NCBI GenBank assembly: GCA_035263725.1
Contig: DATFRC010000147.1
Coordinates: forward strand, 1-64,000
DNA: 64,000 nt
Origin: DASXRA01 sp035263725
Lineage (GTDB): Bacteria > Actinomycetota > Actinomycetes > Mycobacteriales > Jatrophihabitantaceae
Reading direction: 5' to 3'
The translations under genes were made by a program, and so were the position numbers. Below are positions 24,514 to 32,637 of this stretch, in pieces. The notes below the pieces were generated by a model. That model did not search any database. It was not told where the DNA came from and was given only the letters and a program-made list of their open reading frames with translations. The first letter of the stretch is position 1, and every line of letters begins with the position of its first letter.

Positions 24514-25287
24514 CTAGTGGTCGTTGCCAGGCTCGGCTGAGTCGATCCGGGGCCGGCCGTCGAGCGCTTCGACGTAGAGCCGCTGGTAGCAGCGCGACGC
24601 GAGGCTGCGCGGCGCGTAGTGCGGCACCGGGGCGCGCTGGACGGCCATCTGCTCGATCAGCGATAGCCCCGGGATGGCCGTAGTGGCGATGTCGGAGCGC
24701 TGGGCCGGCAGTTGCTCGACGAGGTCGCGGTGCAGTCGCTTGCGGCGATCGACCATCGAGAAGAACCCCAACAGCCTGGGTCGCTTCTTCACCGTGGCCA
24801 CGAAGTCGGTGAGTTGGTCGAGGGTGCGCACTGAGAGCACCGTCGGAATCAGCGGGCTGAGCACGGTGTCGGCCACCCGCAGCACGTTCTCGGACACCAG
24901 CGAGACGCTTGGCGGGCAGTCGAGGATGACGAGGTCGTACTCGTCGGAAAGCGGTTCGAGCACCCGGTGCAGGCGCTGCGTCGGCCGCTTGGTGCGGTCG
25001 AGCATGAGGTCCATGTGGCGGTAGGTGAAGTCGGCCGGCAGCAGGTCGAGCCGGTCGAAATCGGTGCCCTTGATCGCCGCGTCGATCGGCCTGCGGGCGC
25101 GGACGATGCGCTCGCCGCCGCCCTTCACCCGCGGCCGGACCCGGAAGATGTAGGTGGCGGCGGCCTGCGGGTCGAGATCCCACAGCAGCGTGCGGCGGCC
25201 TTCGCACGCGGCGAGGTAGGCCAGGTTCACCGCCGTGGACGTCTTCCCGACGCCGCCTTTGATGTTGTAGACCGCGACGGTATTCAT
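24514..25287 (-). CDS. ParA/MinD family ATPase
   Basis: 257 residues. Deviant Walker A YNIKGGVGKTSTAVNLAYLAA (Lys10 and Lys15), the switch LLWDLDPQAAATYIF, and Walker B YDLVILDCPPSVS: a ParA-type dimerising ATPase that can bind DNA nonspecifically and position cargo. No ParB or parS next to it. Its ATG overlaps the stop of the CHAD gene by four bases (24584-style coupling at 25284-25287), so it is the second gene of a CHAD-ParA operon. An orphan ParA coupled to a polyphosphate-binding CHAD protein suggests positioning of polyphosphate granules (inference). Confidence 0.9.
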   Translation of the reverse strand: MNTVAVYNIKGGVGKTSTAVNLAYLAACEGRRTLLWDLDPQAAATYIFRVRPRVKGGGERIVRARRPIDAAIKGTDFDRLDLLPADFTYRHMDLMLDRTKRPTQRLHRVLEPLSDEYDLVILDCPPSVSLVSENVLRVADTVLSPLIPTVLSVRTLDQLTDFVATVKKRPRLLGFFSMVDRRKRLHRDLVEQLPAQRSDIATTAIPGLSLIEQMAVQRAPVPHYAPRSLASRCYQRLYVEALDGRPRIDSAEPGNDH

Positions 25288-26816
25288 TCAGGTGCCGCCT
25301 GGAGTTGCACGACGTGGTCGCGGGTGACAGGGCCACAGAAGCGGGCGAGCCGGTGTGCCATCGTGCGCCGGGCTGCGGCGTCGCGCTGCAGGATGCGCTC
25401 GCGCATTGCGCCGATGGCGAGGATCGTGTCGGCCGATGCGCCGCGCCGTTGAAGCGTGCTGGCCAGCTCGGCCAACGAGCGCCGCTGGACGTCGACGTCC
25501 TGGATGTCGCCGAGGCAGTCTTGCAGCTGCTTGAGCGCGGCGAGCACGTCGCGGTGCGGGCCGCGCGGATAGACGGAGGCGTACCCGTCGAGCAGGTAGC
25601 GCATCCGCTTGCACCGGCGGCGCAGCAGGTGCAGCTCGTCGGGGTGGGTTTGGTCGGTCACCCGCACGGCGGCCCTGACAATGCGCCGGTAGGCGACGCG
25701 TGCGTGCTCGGCGGCGACCACGCGGGTGCTCGGCCCGGGCAGGTCGGAGCCGGCGATCTGCCTGAGGGCGGTGCGCCATTCGCCACTGAGCGCGCTGCCC
25801 CGCGGCGATGTCAGCCCGGCGCGCAGGTCTCGCAGCGCGCGCCGGCGCTGGGTGCCCAGGTGCTCGTGCAAGGGCGTCAGATCCGCCAGCTCCGCGCGCA
25901 CCTTTGTGCCTCCGAGGGCGGCGAACTCGAGCAGCCACACGTCGAGGTCGCGCATCGGGGTGGTCAGCCGCCCGAGCCAGGCGAACTCCTCGGCGAATCG
26001 GGCCGCGTGCATCGGCGGCAGCAGGTCGCCACCGATACGCAGCATCGAGCGGGTGGCGCGGATAGCGGTGCGCATGTCGTGCAGATACTCAATGTCGATG
26101 TCGGCCAGCACTCCCGGACGGACGCTGTCGATGATGTCGATCCACCGGCGCAGCACCGCGGCCAGCGACTCGACGGTCGGTGCGCCGGGATCGAGCTGCA
26201 CGGCCGGGACCGTGGGCTGGCCCGGCGTGAAGCCGGCCGCGGCGAACGCCGTCGAGACGGCGGTGTTCGTGTCGCCGATCGGGGTCACGGTTGCGCCGAG
26301 CAGCTCCGCGCACCGCTGCGCGTCGCGCTCGTAGCCGCGCAGCGGCGCGACGACCACACGCAGCGGCAGCGCAGCGTGCTGGTGGCCGGCCAGCCGCTGC
26401 TGGTCGACCCGTACCCGTACCCGCGTCTTCGCCTCGTCGTCGAGCACCCGCAGCTCGAGTGACCGCACGTCCACCTCGGCCAGTGGCAGTAGCGCCCGTA
26501 CGCCCACCGCGGGCGCGATGCGTTCGCGCACCGGTGAGGCGGGCAGCGTCTCGACGCGGCGCGGCCAGTGCCGCGCGGGCGCGGGCGCGGACAGCAGCTC
26601 CGGGGCACCGTGGGAGAGCAGCAACCGCCGGCCCCGGCCCCGCCGCGCGTCGCGCAGTGTCATGCCAGCGTTGTGCAGCCGCCAGTCGGCGGTGTCCAGA
26701 CACGTCCAGTGCGCGCTGGTCGGCGGCTCGATCTGCAGCTCATAGCGCGACGCCAGTGCCGCCGACACCTGATCTGGGTCGGTGGCCGCGCCGAACAGCA
26801 ACTCACCCGGCTCCAC
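25284..26816 (-). CDS. CHAD domain protein with CYTH-like N-terminus
   Basis: 510 residues from a GTG at 26816 with GGGAGAG seven bases upstream. The N-terminal ~200 residues look like a degenerate CYTH/triphosphate tunnel fold (CLDTADWRLHNAGMTLRDARRGRG), without a clear ExExK. Residues ~220-505 are a CHAD helical bundle with conserved His and basic residues: YLHDMRTAIRATRSMLR, RDLDVWLLEF, LHLLRRRCKRMRYLLDGY and LQDCLGDIQDVDV. CHAD domains bind polyphosphate and target polyphosphate granules. Translationally coupled to the ParA gene. A TATAGT at 26857-26862 on the minus strand is a possible -10. Confidence 0.88.
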   Translation of the reverse strand: MEPGELLFGAATDPDQVSAALASRYELQIEPPTSAHWTCLDTADWRLHNAGMTLRDARRGRGRRLLLSHGAPELLSAPAPARHWPRRVETLPASPVRERIAPAVGVRALLPLAEVDVRSLELRVLDDEAKTRVRVRVDQQRLAGHQHAALPLRVVVAPLRGYERDAQRCAELLGATVTPIGDTNTAVSTAFAAAGFTPGQPTVPAVQLDPGAPTVESLAAVLRRWIDIIDSVRPGVLADIDIEYLHDMRTAIRATRSMLRIGGDLLPPMHAARFAEEFAWLGRLTTPMRDLDVWLLEFAALGGTKVRAELADLTPLHEHLGTQRRRALRDLRAGLTSPRGSALSGEWRTALRQIAGSDLPGPSTRVVAAEHARVAYRRIVRAAVRVTDQTHPDELHLLRRRCKRMRYLLDGYASVYPRGPHRDVLAALKQLQDCLGDIQDVDVQRRSLAELASTLQRRGASADTILAIGAMRERILQRDAAARRTMAHRLARFCGPVTRDHVVQLQAAPE

Positions 26817-27054
26817 GGCCCGACTCTCCCAACGTCGCAGGAGAGATGACTATAGAACGAACACAGCGTGGCCCCTGCGTGAACTCGCGGGTGGTTCAGT
26901 GTCAATCCCTGGCTGCGGCCGCTGCGGTCAAGCTAGGCGCGATGCCGCGGTCTTCCGGGGCCAGTTCTTTCGTGCGGTTAAGCGCGCCTGCGGGCGGCGA
27001 TCGCCGTGGTGCTCGCCGGCGATACGGAATGATGATCAGGCCCGCCCTTTGACG
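26817..27054. other. 238-base gap between CHAD gene and nitrilase-like gene
   Basis: Holds the presumed minus-strand promoter of the CHAD-ParA operon near 26857 and a perfect GGCGATCGCC palindrome near 26996-27005 that could be part of a terminator for the upstream gene. No convincing coding frame. Confidence 0.4.
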
Positions 27055-29121
27055 TTAGCGGGCGGTGCGCACCTCGGTTGACTGCCGTGTTCGTCGTTCT
27101 TCGAGCACCGCGAGCAACGACTGCCGAACCAATCCGTCGAGCCTTGCTTCGTCGGGTTGAGCTTTGCTGAGTGCGGTGAGCATTCCGTCGAATATTGGTG
27201 TGCCGGGTGGGACCGCCGCGGCGCGAACTAACCGGCCGAGGGATGCCATCGCGTCGCGGAGTCGGGGAGAAGGCTGCGGGAGCCCGAACGCGGCTCGCCA
27301 CGCAGCGTCTGGGTGTGCCTCGGCTACCACAGCGTCGATGCGCTCGGGTGCGTAGGCGGCGGCTTCAGAGACACCTTCTGCCCACGCGGTGAGAATTGTG
27401 AGCTCCTCGATTTCCAGAAGGTGTGCCGTCGACGTTGTGCGGCGTGGCGGGGGTGGTTCTGAGCCGACGCTTGACGCGCGAACTTGATAGACGGCCGCAT
27501 TACAACAGGATGTGCCGTTCTCGACCGGCCAGCGGCCGTCGGCGCTTCGCCGAGTCGCACGATCCATGGTGACCGTGAGCAGGACACCGGTTGCGCCGGG
27601 CTCGAGCGGAATCTCGCGCACTCCCGAACTGGAATCCTTCCACAATGCGATGACCCGGGAGGGCTCCCGGCCCTGTGGTCGTGAGCGCTGCACCATGCCG
27701 AGGGAGGCCAGCGTCAGCACGGCCGAGCCCGGGTCGTCGGCCAGGACGCTCGCGTAGCGGGCGGCCCAGCGGGAGGTGAGTTGCGGCCCGTCGAGTAGAC
27801 CGCATATCACGACTGTCGGGCCCACCGACCGGATGAGCTGGGCGATGTCGTCATTCTGGGCAAGGTCCTCGCAGACGAGCGAGGCTTGGGTGAGTTCGGC
27901 GAGTTCCACGAACTGCATCGCCCTGCGGGGTACCTCCATCGCTTCCCACCATCGGGCATGGGGATGAAGGACGCCTCCGAGGTGGTACTGGGTGATCTGG
28001 GCTTCGTCCAGGGACCATCTGTGGTGCTTGTTCTGGCGGATGTGAAACCACGATTCCGGATCCCCGATTGGTTGCGGACCGCCCTTCTCGAGTCTCGGGT
28101 TGATGCCGATATGCAGCCAGTTGCCGGGGAAGCGCCCCGGCTGTGCTGAGCGCCCGCGGACCCCGGTGTTGAGGATGGCCACGCCGTGGCTCTGCAGTAG
28201 CGTTTCGAGGTCGTCGATCTCCTGCTCGTCGACCGCGCTCTCGGGGAGCACGACCACATCGACGCTGCCGGCTTCCTGGCGGGCGGCGACCAGCACCCGG
28301 TCCAGGAGGTCCAGGTCAAGGCCTTCGGCCGGGGCAAACTCGAAAAACCCCAACGGGTCGTTCGTCAGCCTCTGCAGGGAGCCCTCGACCGGGTGAAAGT
28401 CGGATGCTCGCACCCGCAGCGGCCACGGCAGCAGCAGCAGCGTGGCGTACTCAGACCGAAGGTCCGTACCGCGATGGCGCACCGGGATTTTGTGCCACCG
28501 AGCTTCAATGCCCGGACCTTGCACGCAGACGTAGCGTGAGAACGCCGGTCGTCCCGTGGGGGGAGTACGGACTTTCGGCAGCACCCGCAGCAACCGGGCG
28601 TCGAGGCGAGCCAGCGATCCCGTTCTGGCCAGCAGTTCGCGGCCCCGCGCGCGATAGACACATGCGTCGGCGTTGGAGGTGTCCAGGGCGACTCCGAGCC
28701 CGGCGCAGGCCTCGTCGGCGATGGCATGCAAGGTCAGCAGTGCCTCGCACAGTCGCGAGTCTCGCCCCATCGCCAGCTCCTCGAGAGGCGTTTCGGCGCG
28801 CTCCCTGAAGACGCCCCATTCCTCGACGAGCAGCTCGGGCATCGCGGCGGTTCGATCCTCGACCCAGATGCTCAATTGGCTGCCCGCTTCTTCGACCGCG
28901 TGCGCCCAGTCGTGATGCCGGCGAGGGGGCCACGCGTCGACCGGAGAGAGGGCGAAGCGAAACGCCTCCGCCCTCGCCAGCACGACGTTGGCCAGGGCGA
29001 ACAGGTCAGGAGGCCACTCGAGCAGCTCATCCGTGATCGGGCCGCCGCTCACGGCATACCAAGTCGACGCACACGTCGGCTCCTGCACGCGCTCGTCCAC
29101 CAGTCCTTCACTGGCTCCCAT
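27055..29121 (-). CDS. large unrecognised protein with nitrilase-like hydrolase domain
   Basis: 688 residues from the ATG at 29121; the frame stays open to 29211, overlapping the upstream gene, so the start is uncertain. Residues ~1-200 are mostly helical with no recognised domain. The middle (~205-560) carries the carbon-nitrogen hydrolase triad in order: Glu294 in VVVLPESAVDE, Lys365 in IRQNKHHRWS and Cys417 in ASLVCEDLAQ. A helical C-terminus of ~120 residues follows. Ordinary nitrilases are about 270-330 residues, so this is a much larger architecture. It lies 35 bases behind an XRE regulator on the same strand and next to the tRNA/transposase remnant region. A nitrilase-like domain is fused to reverse transcriptases in DRT type 1 antiphage systems; no reverse transcriptase motif is present here. 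Substrate unknown. Confidence 0.7.
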   Translation of the reverse strand: MGASEGLVDERVQEPTCASTWYAVSGGPITDELLEWPPDLFALANVVLARAEAFRFALSPVDAWPPRRHHDWAHAVEEAGSQLSIWVEDRTAAMPELLVEEWGVFRERAETPLEELAMGRDSRLCEALLTLHAIADEACAGLGVALDTSNADACVYRARGRELLARTGSLARLDARLLRVLPKVRTPPTGRPAFSRYVCVQGPGIEARWHKIPVRHRGTDLRSEYATLLLLPWPLRVRASDFHPVEGSLQRLTNDPLGFFEFAPAEGLDLDLLDRVLVAARQEAGSVDVVVLPESAVDEQEIDDLETLLQSHGVAILNTGVRGRSAQPGRFPGNWLHIGINPRLEKGGPQPIGDPESWFHIRQNKHHRWSLDEAQITQYHLGGVLHPHARWWEAMEVPRRAMQFVELAELTQASLVCEDLAQNDDIAQLIRSVGPTVVICGLLDGPQLTSRWAARYASVLADDPGSAVLTLASLGMVQRSRPQGREPSRVIALWKDSSSGVREIPLEPGATGVLLTVTMDRATRRSADGRWPVENGTSCCNAAVYQVRASSVGSEPPPPRRTTSTAHLLEIEELTILTAWAEGVSEAAAYAPERIDAVVAEAHPDAAWRAAFGLPQPSPRLRDAMASLGRLVRAAAVPPGTPIFDGMLTALSKAQPDEARLDGLVRQSLLAVLEERRTRQSTEVRTAR

Positions 29122-29156
29122 CACGGTGGCCGAGGAGGTTGGATCACTGTGGAGAG

Positions 29157-30041
29157 TCAACTCGGCAGGTCCCCGTCGGCTGACCGTTCTTCGGCGCGGA
29201 CAGGATTCCAATTCGACAAGAGTGCCAGTTTCTCGGCCGTTGGCGAGCCGGGCAAGGCAGTGTAGATGACCACGTACTGGTCGGGTTCCTGGGGCAGCAA
29301 GAGGGACTGGTATTGGAGCTCGAGGTCACCGACCAGGTCGTGATGGACGGTTTTAGGTCCGTGCGTGTGCTGAAAGAGTTTGTGGTCGGCCCACCATCGT
29401 GCGAACTGCGGCGAGGCGATGCTGAGTTCACCGACCAGCTCATTCAGCGCCGGGCTGTCGCCACGTACGCCCGCGGCTCGGCGCAAGATGGCAACCATCT
29501 GCGCGGCGACGACATCCCATTGCGGGTAGACCTCGCGGGCCCGCGGGTTCAGAAAAGTCCAGCGGGCCAGGTTTCGGTCGCGGCGCGGCATCGAGGCGAA
29601 GTCGTCGAACAGGATCGCGCCCATCCGGTTGACGGCGAGAATCTCCAGCATCGGCCCGTGCAGCAACGCCGGGGTTGGATCGAGCGCCTCCACCATCGCG
29701 CGCGTAGCCGCCGACGCCTTCAGGGGCGCGGCGCGCGAGGCCCCGCTAGCCCGGCGCCCGTCGACCGGACGGGCCAGGTTGTGCAGGTGCGCTCGCTCCA
29801 GGTCATCAAGTCTCAGCGCGTCGGCCAAGGCGTGGAGCACCTGATCGGAGACATTCTTGGCCCGGCCCTGTTCGAGCCGGGTGTAGTAATCGACGCTCAC
29901 CCCCGCGGCCAGCGCGAGTTCCTCACGACGCAGGCCGGTGACCCGACGGCTTCCGACACGCCACGGCAACCCGACATCGTCCGGCTCCAACCGCGCTCGT
30001 CGGCTGCGGAGGAAGTCCCGCAACTCCGTCGATCGGTCCAT
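29157..30041 (-). CDS. XRE family regulator with MmyB-type ligand domain
   Basis: 294 residues from the ATG at 30041 (MDRSTELRDFLRSRRARLEP), where homology begins; upstream residues in the open frame are not conserved-looking. HTH: VTGLRREELALAAGVSVDYYTRLEQGRAKNVSDQVLHALADAL. The C-terminal MmyB-like PAS-type domain includes ILAVNRMGAILF, NLARWTFLNPRAREVYPQWD and FARWWADHKLFQHTHGPKTVHHDLVGDLELQYQSL. Such regulators often sense a small ligand and control an adjacent or divergent enzyme gene: here the VOC protein (divergent) or the nitrilase-like gene (downstream). Confidence 0.92.
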   Translation of the reverse strand: MDRSTELRDFLRSRRARLEPDDVGLPWRVGSRRVTGLRREELALAAGVSVDYYTRLEQGRAKNVSDQVLHALADALRLDDLERAHLHNLARPVDGRRASGASRAAPLKASAATRAMVEALDPTPALLHGPMLEILAVNRMGAILFDDFASMPRRDRNLARWTFLNPRAREVYPQWDVVAAQMVAILRRAAGVRGDSPALNELVGELSIASPQFARWWADHKLFQHTHGPKTVHHDLVGDLELQYQSLLLPQEPDQYVVIYTALPGSPTAEKLALLSNWNPVRAEERSADGDLPS

Positions 30042-30084
30042 GCCTTGAAGTATGAATCGCGGCCGGCACCGACGACAGATCGAA

Positions 30085-30105
30085 GGTGGTTCCGCCAGAA
30101 CCAGG
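30085..30105. promoter_or_regulatory. inverted repeat, candidate XRE operator
   Basis: TGGTTC-N5-GAACCA (30087-30103) perfect arms in the 204-base region between the divergent XRE and VOC genes, 46 bases before the XRE start. A good position for autoregulation. Confidence 0.4.
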
Positions 30106-30205
30106 TTAGCGAGACCTGGGGTCAGCGGGGCGTACGAACCGATGTTGCCAAACGCCCTGGCGTCATTGACTCGATTCGTCGCCTCAACCGAGACGAGCAC
30201 AGCGA

Positions 30206-30227
30206 ACCGGGGGCCGCGGCCCCCGGT
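30206..30227. promoter_or_regulatory. 22-base perfect palindrome upstream of the VOC gene
   Basis: Every base from 30206 to 30227 is part of a perfect palindrome, with half-site ACCGGGGGCCG. It ends 18 bases before the VOC start, so it may be an operator or a hairpin covering the ribosome binding region (GAGG at about 30233). Confidence 0.5.
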
Positions 30228-30245
30228 CGAATCGAGGAACAGCTC

Positions 30246-30713
30246 ATGCCGATGCCGACCAGCCCCGCCAAGAATCCCGCCAGCCCTTTCGCGTCCTTGG
30301 GCGGACACCACATCGGTATCCGCGTCCCCGAGTATGAGGCGGCCAAGAATTGGTACACCGAGAAGCTGGACTTCCGCGTCCTACAGGAATGGCCTTACCG
30401 CGGCCTACAACTGGCCTATCTCAGCCCGCCCGCCGATGACGACTTCCACCTGGAACTGCTGGCCGGGCCGGTTCCGCACCTCAACCCCATCTTGGATGAC
30501 CTCGGGATGAGCCTGGAGTACGGCGGCTACCAGCACCTCTGCCTCCATGTCGACAACGTCGACGCCGCTCGGGCCGAGCTGATCCGCCGCGGCGTCAAGC
30601 TCATCGGTGAGCCGTTCGAAGTCGAGGACATCAGCCGGCGCCTGGCGTTCTTCCGAGACCCATGGGGCAACATGATCGAACTGTCCGAGACGCTGCCCGA
30701 AGCCGACGCATGA
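30246..30713 (+). CDS. VOC (glyoxalase/dioxygenase superfamily) protein
   Basis: 155 residues from the ATG at 30246. Two beta-alpha-beta-beta-beta modules: HHIGIRVPEYEAAKNWYTEKLDFRV (first His metal ligand) and HLCLHVDNVDAARAELIRRGVKLIGEPFEV, ending in the metal-ligand motif FFRDPWGNMIELSE. Enzymes of this fold are lyases, isomerases, dioxygenases or resistance proteins. Divergent from the XRE/MmyB regulator, likely its target. Substrate not identifiable. Confidence 0.88.
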   Translation: MPMPTSPAKNPASPFASLGGHHIGIRVPEYEAAKNWYTEKLDFRVLQEWPYRGLQLAYLSPPADDDFHLELLAGPVPHLNPILDDLGMSLEYGGYQHLCLHVDNVDAARAELIRRGVKLIGEPFEVEDISRRLAFFRDPWGNMIELSETLPEADA

Positions 30714-30850
30714 TCTAGCGGTCCTCAGCCGGACTGTGTATCGGACTATTTCCCACGTTGACGTCGCTGCCAGATAGGGGTTACCGATCTCGGGCGAGGT
30801 CGTACGGATCGAGGTTCATGACCTTGTTCCAGGCTGCGACGAAGCACCGG

Positions 30851-30877
30851 GAGGGGTCACGCTGTGCGTGACCCCTC
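30851..30877. terminator. strong hairpin after the VOC gene
   Basis: Perfect 12-base stem GAGGGGTCACGC / GCGTGACCCCTC with loop TGT. No T-run follows, so it would act as a non-canonical (I-shaped) terminator, as is common in actinobacteria. It lies within the 260-base gap 30714-30973, in which I see no gene. Confidence 0.5.
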
Positions 30878-30973
30878 GCAGCTAGCGTTCGAAGTCCGAC
30901 GCCGTCGGCACAGGTCGAACTATGGTTCACCCTCCGGAGTAAGGCGAGGCCCGCACCCCGCAGACTGGGTCGC

Positions 30974-31705
30974 GTGCGATTGCTTCTGCTTTCGAACGGC
31001 TACCCGCCGGGCGGCGGCCGGTATCTACAGCACGCGCTGACCGTCCTGGCCGAGGCACTTGCCGGTGTGCGCCAGGTTGCCTTCGTGCCATACGCACAGC
31101 GCGACTGGGATCGGCACACGGCAGTTATGGCGGACGCGCTCGAACCGATCGGGGTCGACGTCGACAGTGTTCACCGATCTGCTTCGCCCCGAGCATTCAT
31201 GCGATCGGCCGAGGCGGTGCTCGTGGGCGGCGGAAACGCCTTTCGGTTGCTCGCCGCGGTGTACCGCCTCGATCTGTTGCACGTGATCCGGCGCCGAGTT
31301 GGTGAAGGGGTGCCCTATATCGGCTCTAGCGCCGGCACGAATATCGCGTGCCCGAGCATCCGTACCACCAACGACATGCCGATCGTGGAGCCGCCGAGCC
31401 TGGCCGCCCTGGGGCTTATCCCGTTTCAAATCAATCCGCACTATCCAGCTAGGGAAACCCTGGCCGGGCACCTGGGCGAGACTCGCGATCAGCGGATCGC
31501 CGAGTTCCTCGAGGACAACGACGTCCCTGTCCTTGCCCTGCACGAAGGCTGCTGGGTCGAGGTCACCGGGAAGAGCGCGACCATAGGTGGCGTAGCCGGG
31601 GCACGGCTGTTCCAGCGCGCGGCGACTCCGCGCGATTTTCCTCCCGGAGCGGACGTGAGCGACCTGCTGCGAACCCCGATCCGGTTCGACCATCCGGCTG
31701 GCTGA
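30974..31705 (+). CDS. pepE: peptidase E-like (S51) dipeptidase
   Basis: 243 residues from a GTG at 30974. Peptidase family S51 marks: N-terminal LLLLSNGYPPGGGRYLQHA, LVGGGNAFRLL, and the nucleophile serine in YIGSSAGTNIACPSI, plus the conserved INPHYPA with the catalytic His region and LALHEGCW. Dipeptidase E removes N-terminal Asp from Asp-X dipeptides; cyanophycinases share the fold but are longer. It stands alone and is convergent with the IclR gene (12 bases). Confidence 0.9.
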   Translation: MRLLLLSNGYPPGGGRYLQHALTVLAEALAGVRQVAFVPYAQRDWDRHTAVMADALEPIGVDVDSVHRSASPRAFMRSAEAVLVGGGNAFRLLAAVYRLDLLHVIRRRVGEGVPYIGSSAGTNIACPSIRTTNDMPIVEPPSLAALGLIPFQINPHYPARETLAGHLGETRDQRIAEFLEDNDVPVLALHEGCWVEVTGKSATIGGVAGARLFQRAATPRDFPPGADVSDLLRTPIRFDHPAG

Positions 31706-31717
31706 CCGCCACGCGCC

Positions 31718-32482
31718 TTACCTGTCGCCCGGTGGGGCGGCTGGCCAGCGGGCGGCACCAAGTTCGCGGGAGACGTTGCGAGCGGCCTCACGCAGGGCAT
31801 CCTGCTGGGGCTGGCTCAGCGGCCAGTCGGTCGTCGGCAGTACCACACCAATCGCCCCGATCGCCGCACTGTCGGCGTCGAAGATCGGAGCGGCGACGCT
31901 GGACTCGCCCAGCAGGGCTTCGTCAGTCTCCTCCGCCAGCGCGGTCCGGGCGATGGCGTCGAACTGCCTGCGCAACACGTCGGGATCAGTGATCGTGTCT
32001 CCCGTCATACTGCGATGCGCCGTGGCAAGCACCCGCTCGGCCTCGTCCGGCAGGAATGCGAGTTGCGCTTTGCCCAAGGCGCTGGCGTGCGCAGGGATGA
32101 CGATGCCGGTCTCGGGCATCTGCCGGCTGCCGTCCGGGCGCGGCTCGTGATGGATGATCACGACGTCGTCGCCCGCCAGCACGCCGGTGCGCACCGCCAT
32201 GCCGGTACGGCGTGCCAGCTCCTCGGACCATCGCACTGTGCGCGAGCGCAGTTCGAGCGTGTCGAGGTAAACGTTGCCCAGGCGCAGGACGGCCGGGCCG
32301 AGCTGATAACGCCCCGAACCGGGATCCTGGACGACGAGGTGATGGGCGGCCAGCGTTTTGACGATGCCGTGAACGGTGGACGGAGCGAGCTCGAGCCGTA
32401 CCGCGAGGTCCGCGATGCCCAGGCGACGCTCACCCTGCAGGGCGAGCAGTACCCGGATGGCGCGGTCTATTGACTGGATCAC
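31718..32482 (-). CDS. IclR family regulator of the glycerol/dihydroxyacetone operon
   Basis: 254 residues from a GTG at 32482, supported by GGAGGA about six bases upstream and by homology starting at IQSIDRAIRVLLALQ; the open frame continues 52 residues further without homology. Winged HTH: GIADLAVRLELAPSTVHGIVKTLAAHHLVVQDPGSGRYQLG. The IclR ligand domain follows (DDVVIIHHEPRPDGSRQMPE, IPAHASALGKAQLAFL). Divergent from glpF-dhaKLM, comparable to GylR of Streptomyces, so it probably represses that operon until a glycerol-derived inducer binds. Confidence 0.9.
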   Translation of the reverse strand: MIQSIDRAIRVLLALQGERRLGIADLAVRLELAPSTVHGIVKTLAAHHLVVQDPGSGRYQLGPAVLRLGNVYLDTLELRSRTVRWSEELARRTGMAVRTGVLAGDDVVIIHHEPRPDGSRQMPETGIVIPAHASALGKAQLAFLPDEAERVLATAHRSMTGDTITDPDVLRRQFDAIARTALAEETDEALLGESSVAAPIFDADSAAIGAIGVVLPTTDWPLSQPQQDALREAARNVSRELGAARWPAAPPGDR

Positions 32483-32513
32483 CCCAGTCCTCCGTCCAAT
32501 CTCGGAAGAACTC

Positions 32514-32567
32514 TTGACGTGATTGAAGCACGGGCGTAACTTCCGCACATCGTTCGACATTGTCGAA
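32514..32567 (+). promoter_or_regulatory. promoter and IclR-type operator of glpF-dhaKLM
   Basis: -35 TTGACG (32514-32519), 17-base spacer and -10 TAACTT (32537-32542). Ten bases downstream is the perfect palindrome TTCGACA-T-TGTCGAA (32553-32567), so a bound repressor would sit at the transcription start. The intergenic region also serves the divergent regulator. Confidence 0.65.
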
Positions 32568-32637
32568 TGATAGTCGACCACAACGCAGTGTCGAGCCCCA
32601 TCAGCCCAGAGAGAGCCGACAAGGAGCGTGCAGGGCA

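Noticed and set aside
24514..25287. Chromosome or plasmid partition locus
   Set aside because: ParA has no ParB partner or parS-like repeat nearby, and the coupled gene is CHAD, so plasmid partition is unlikely.
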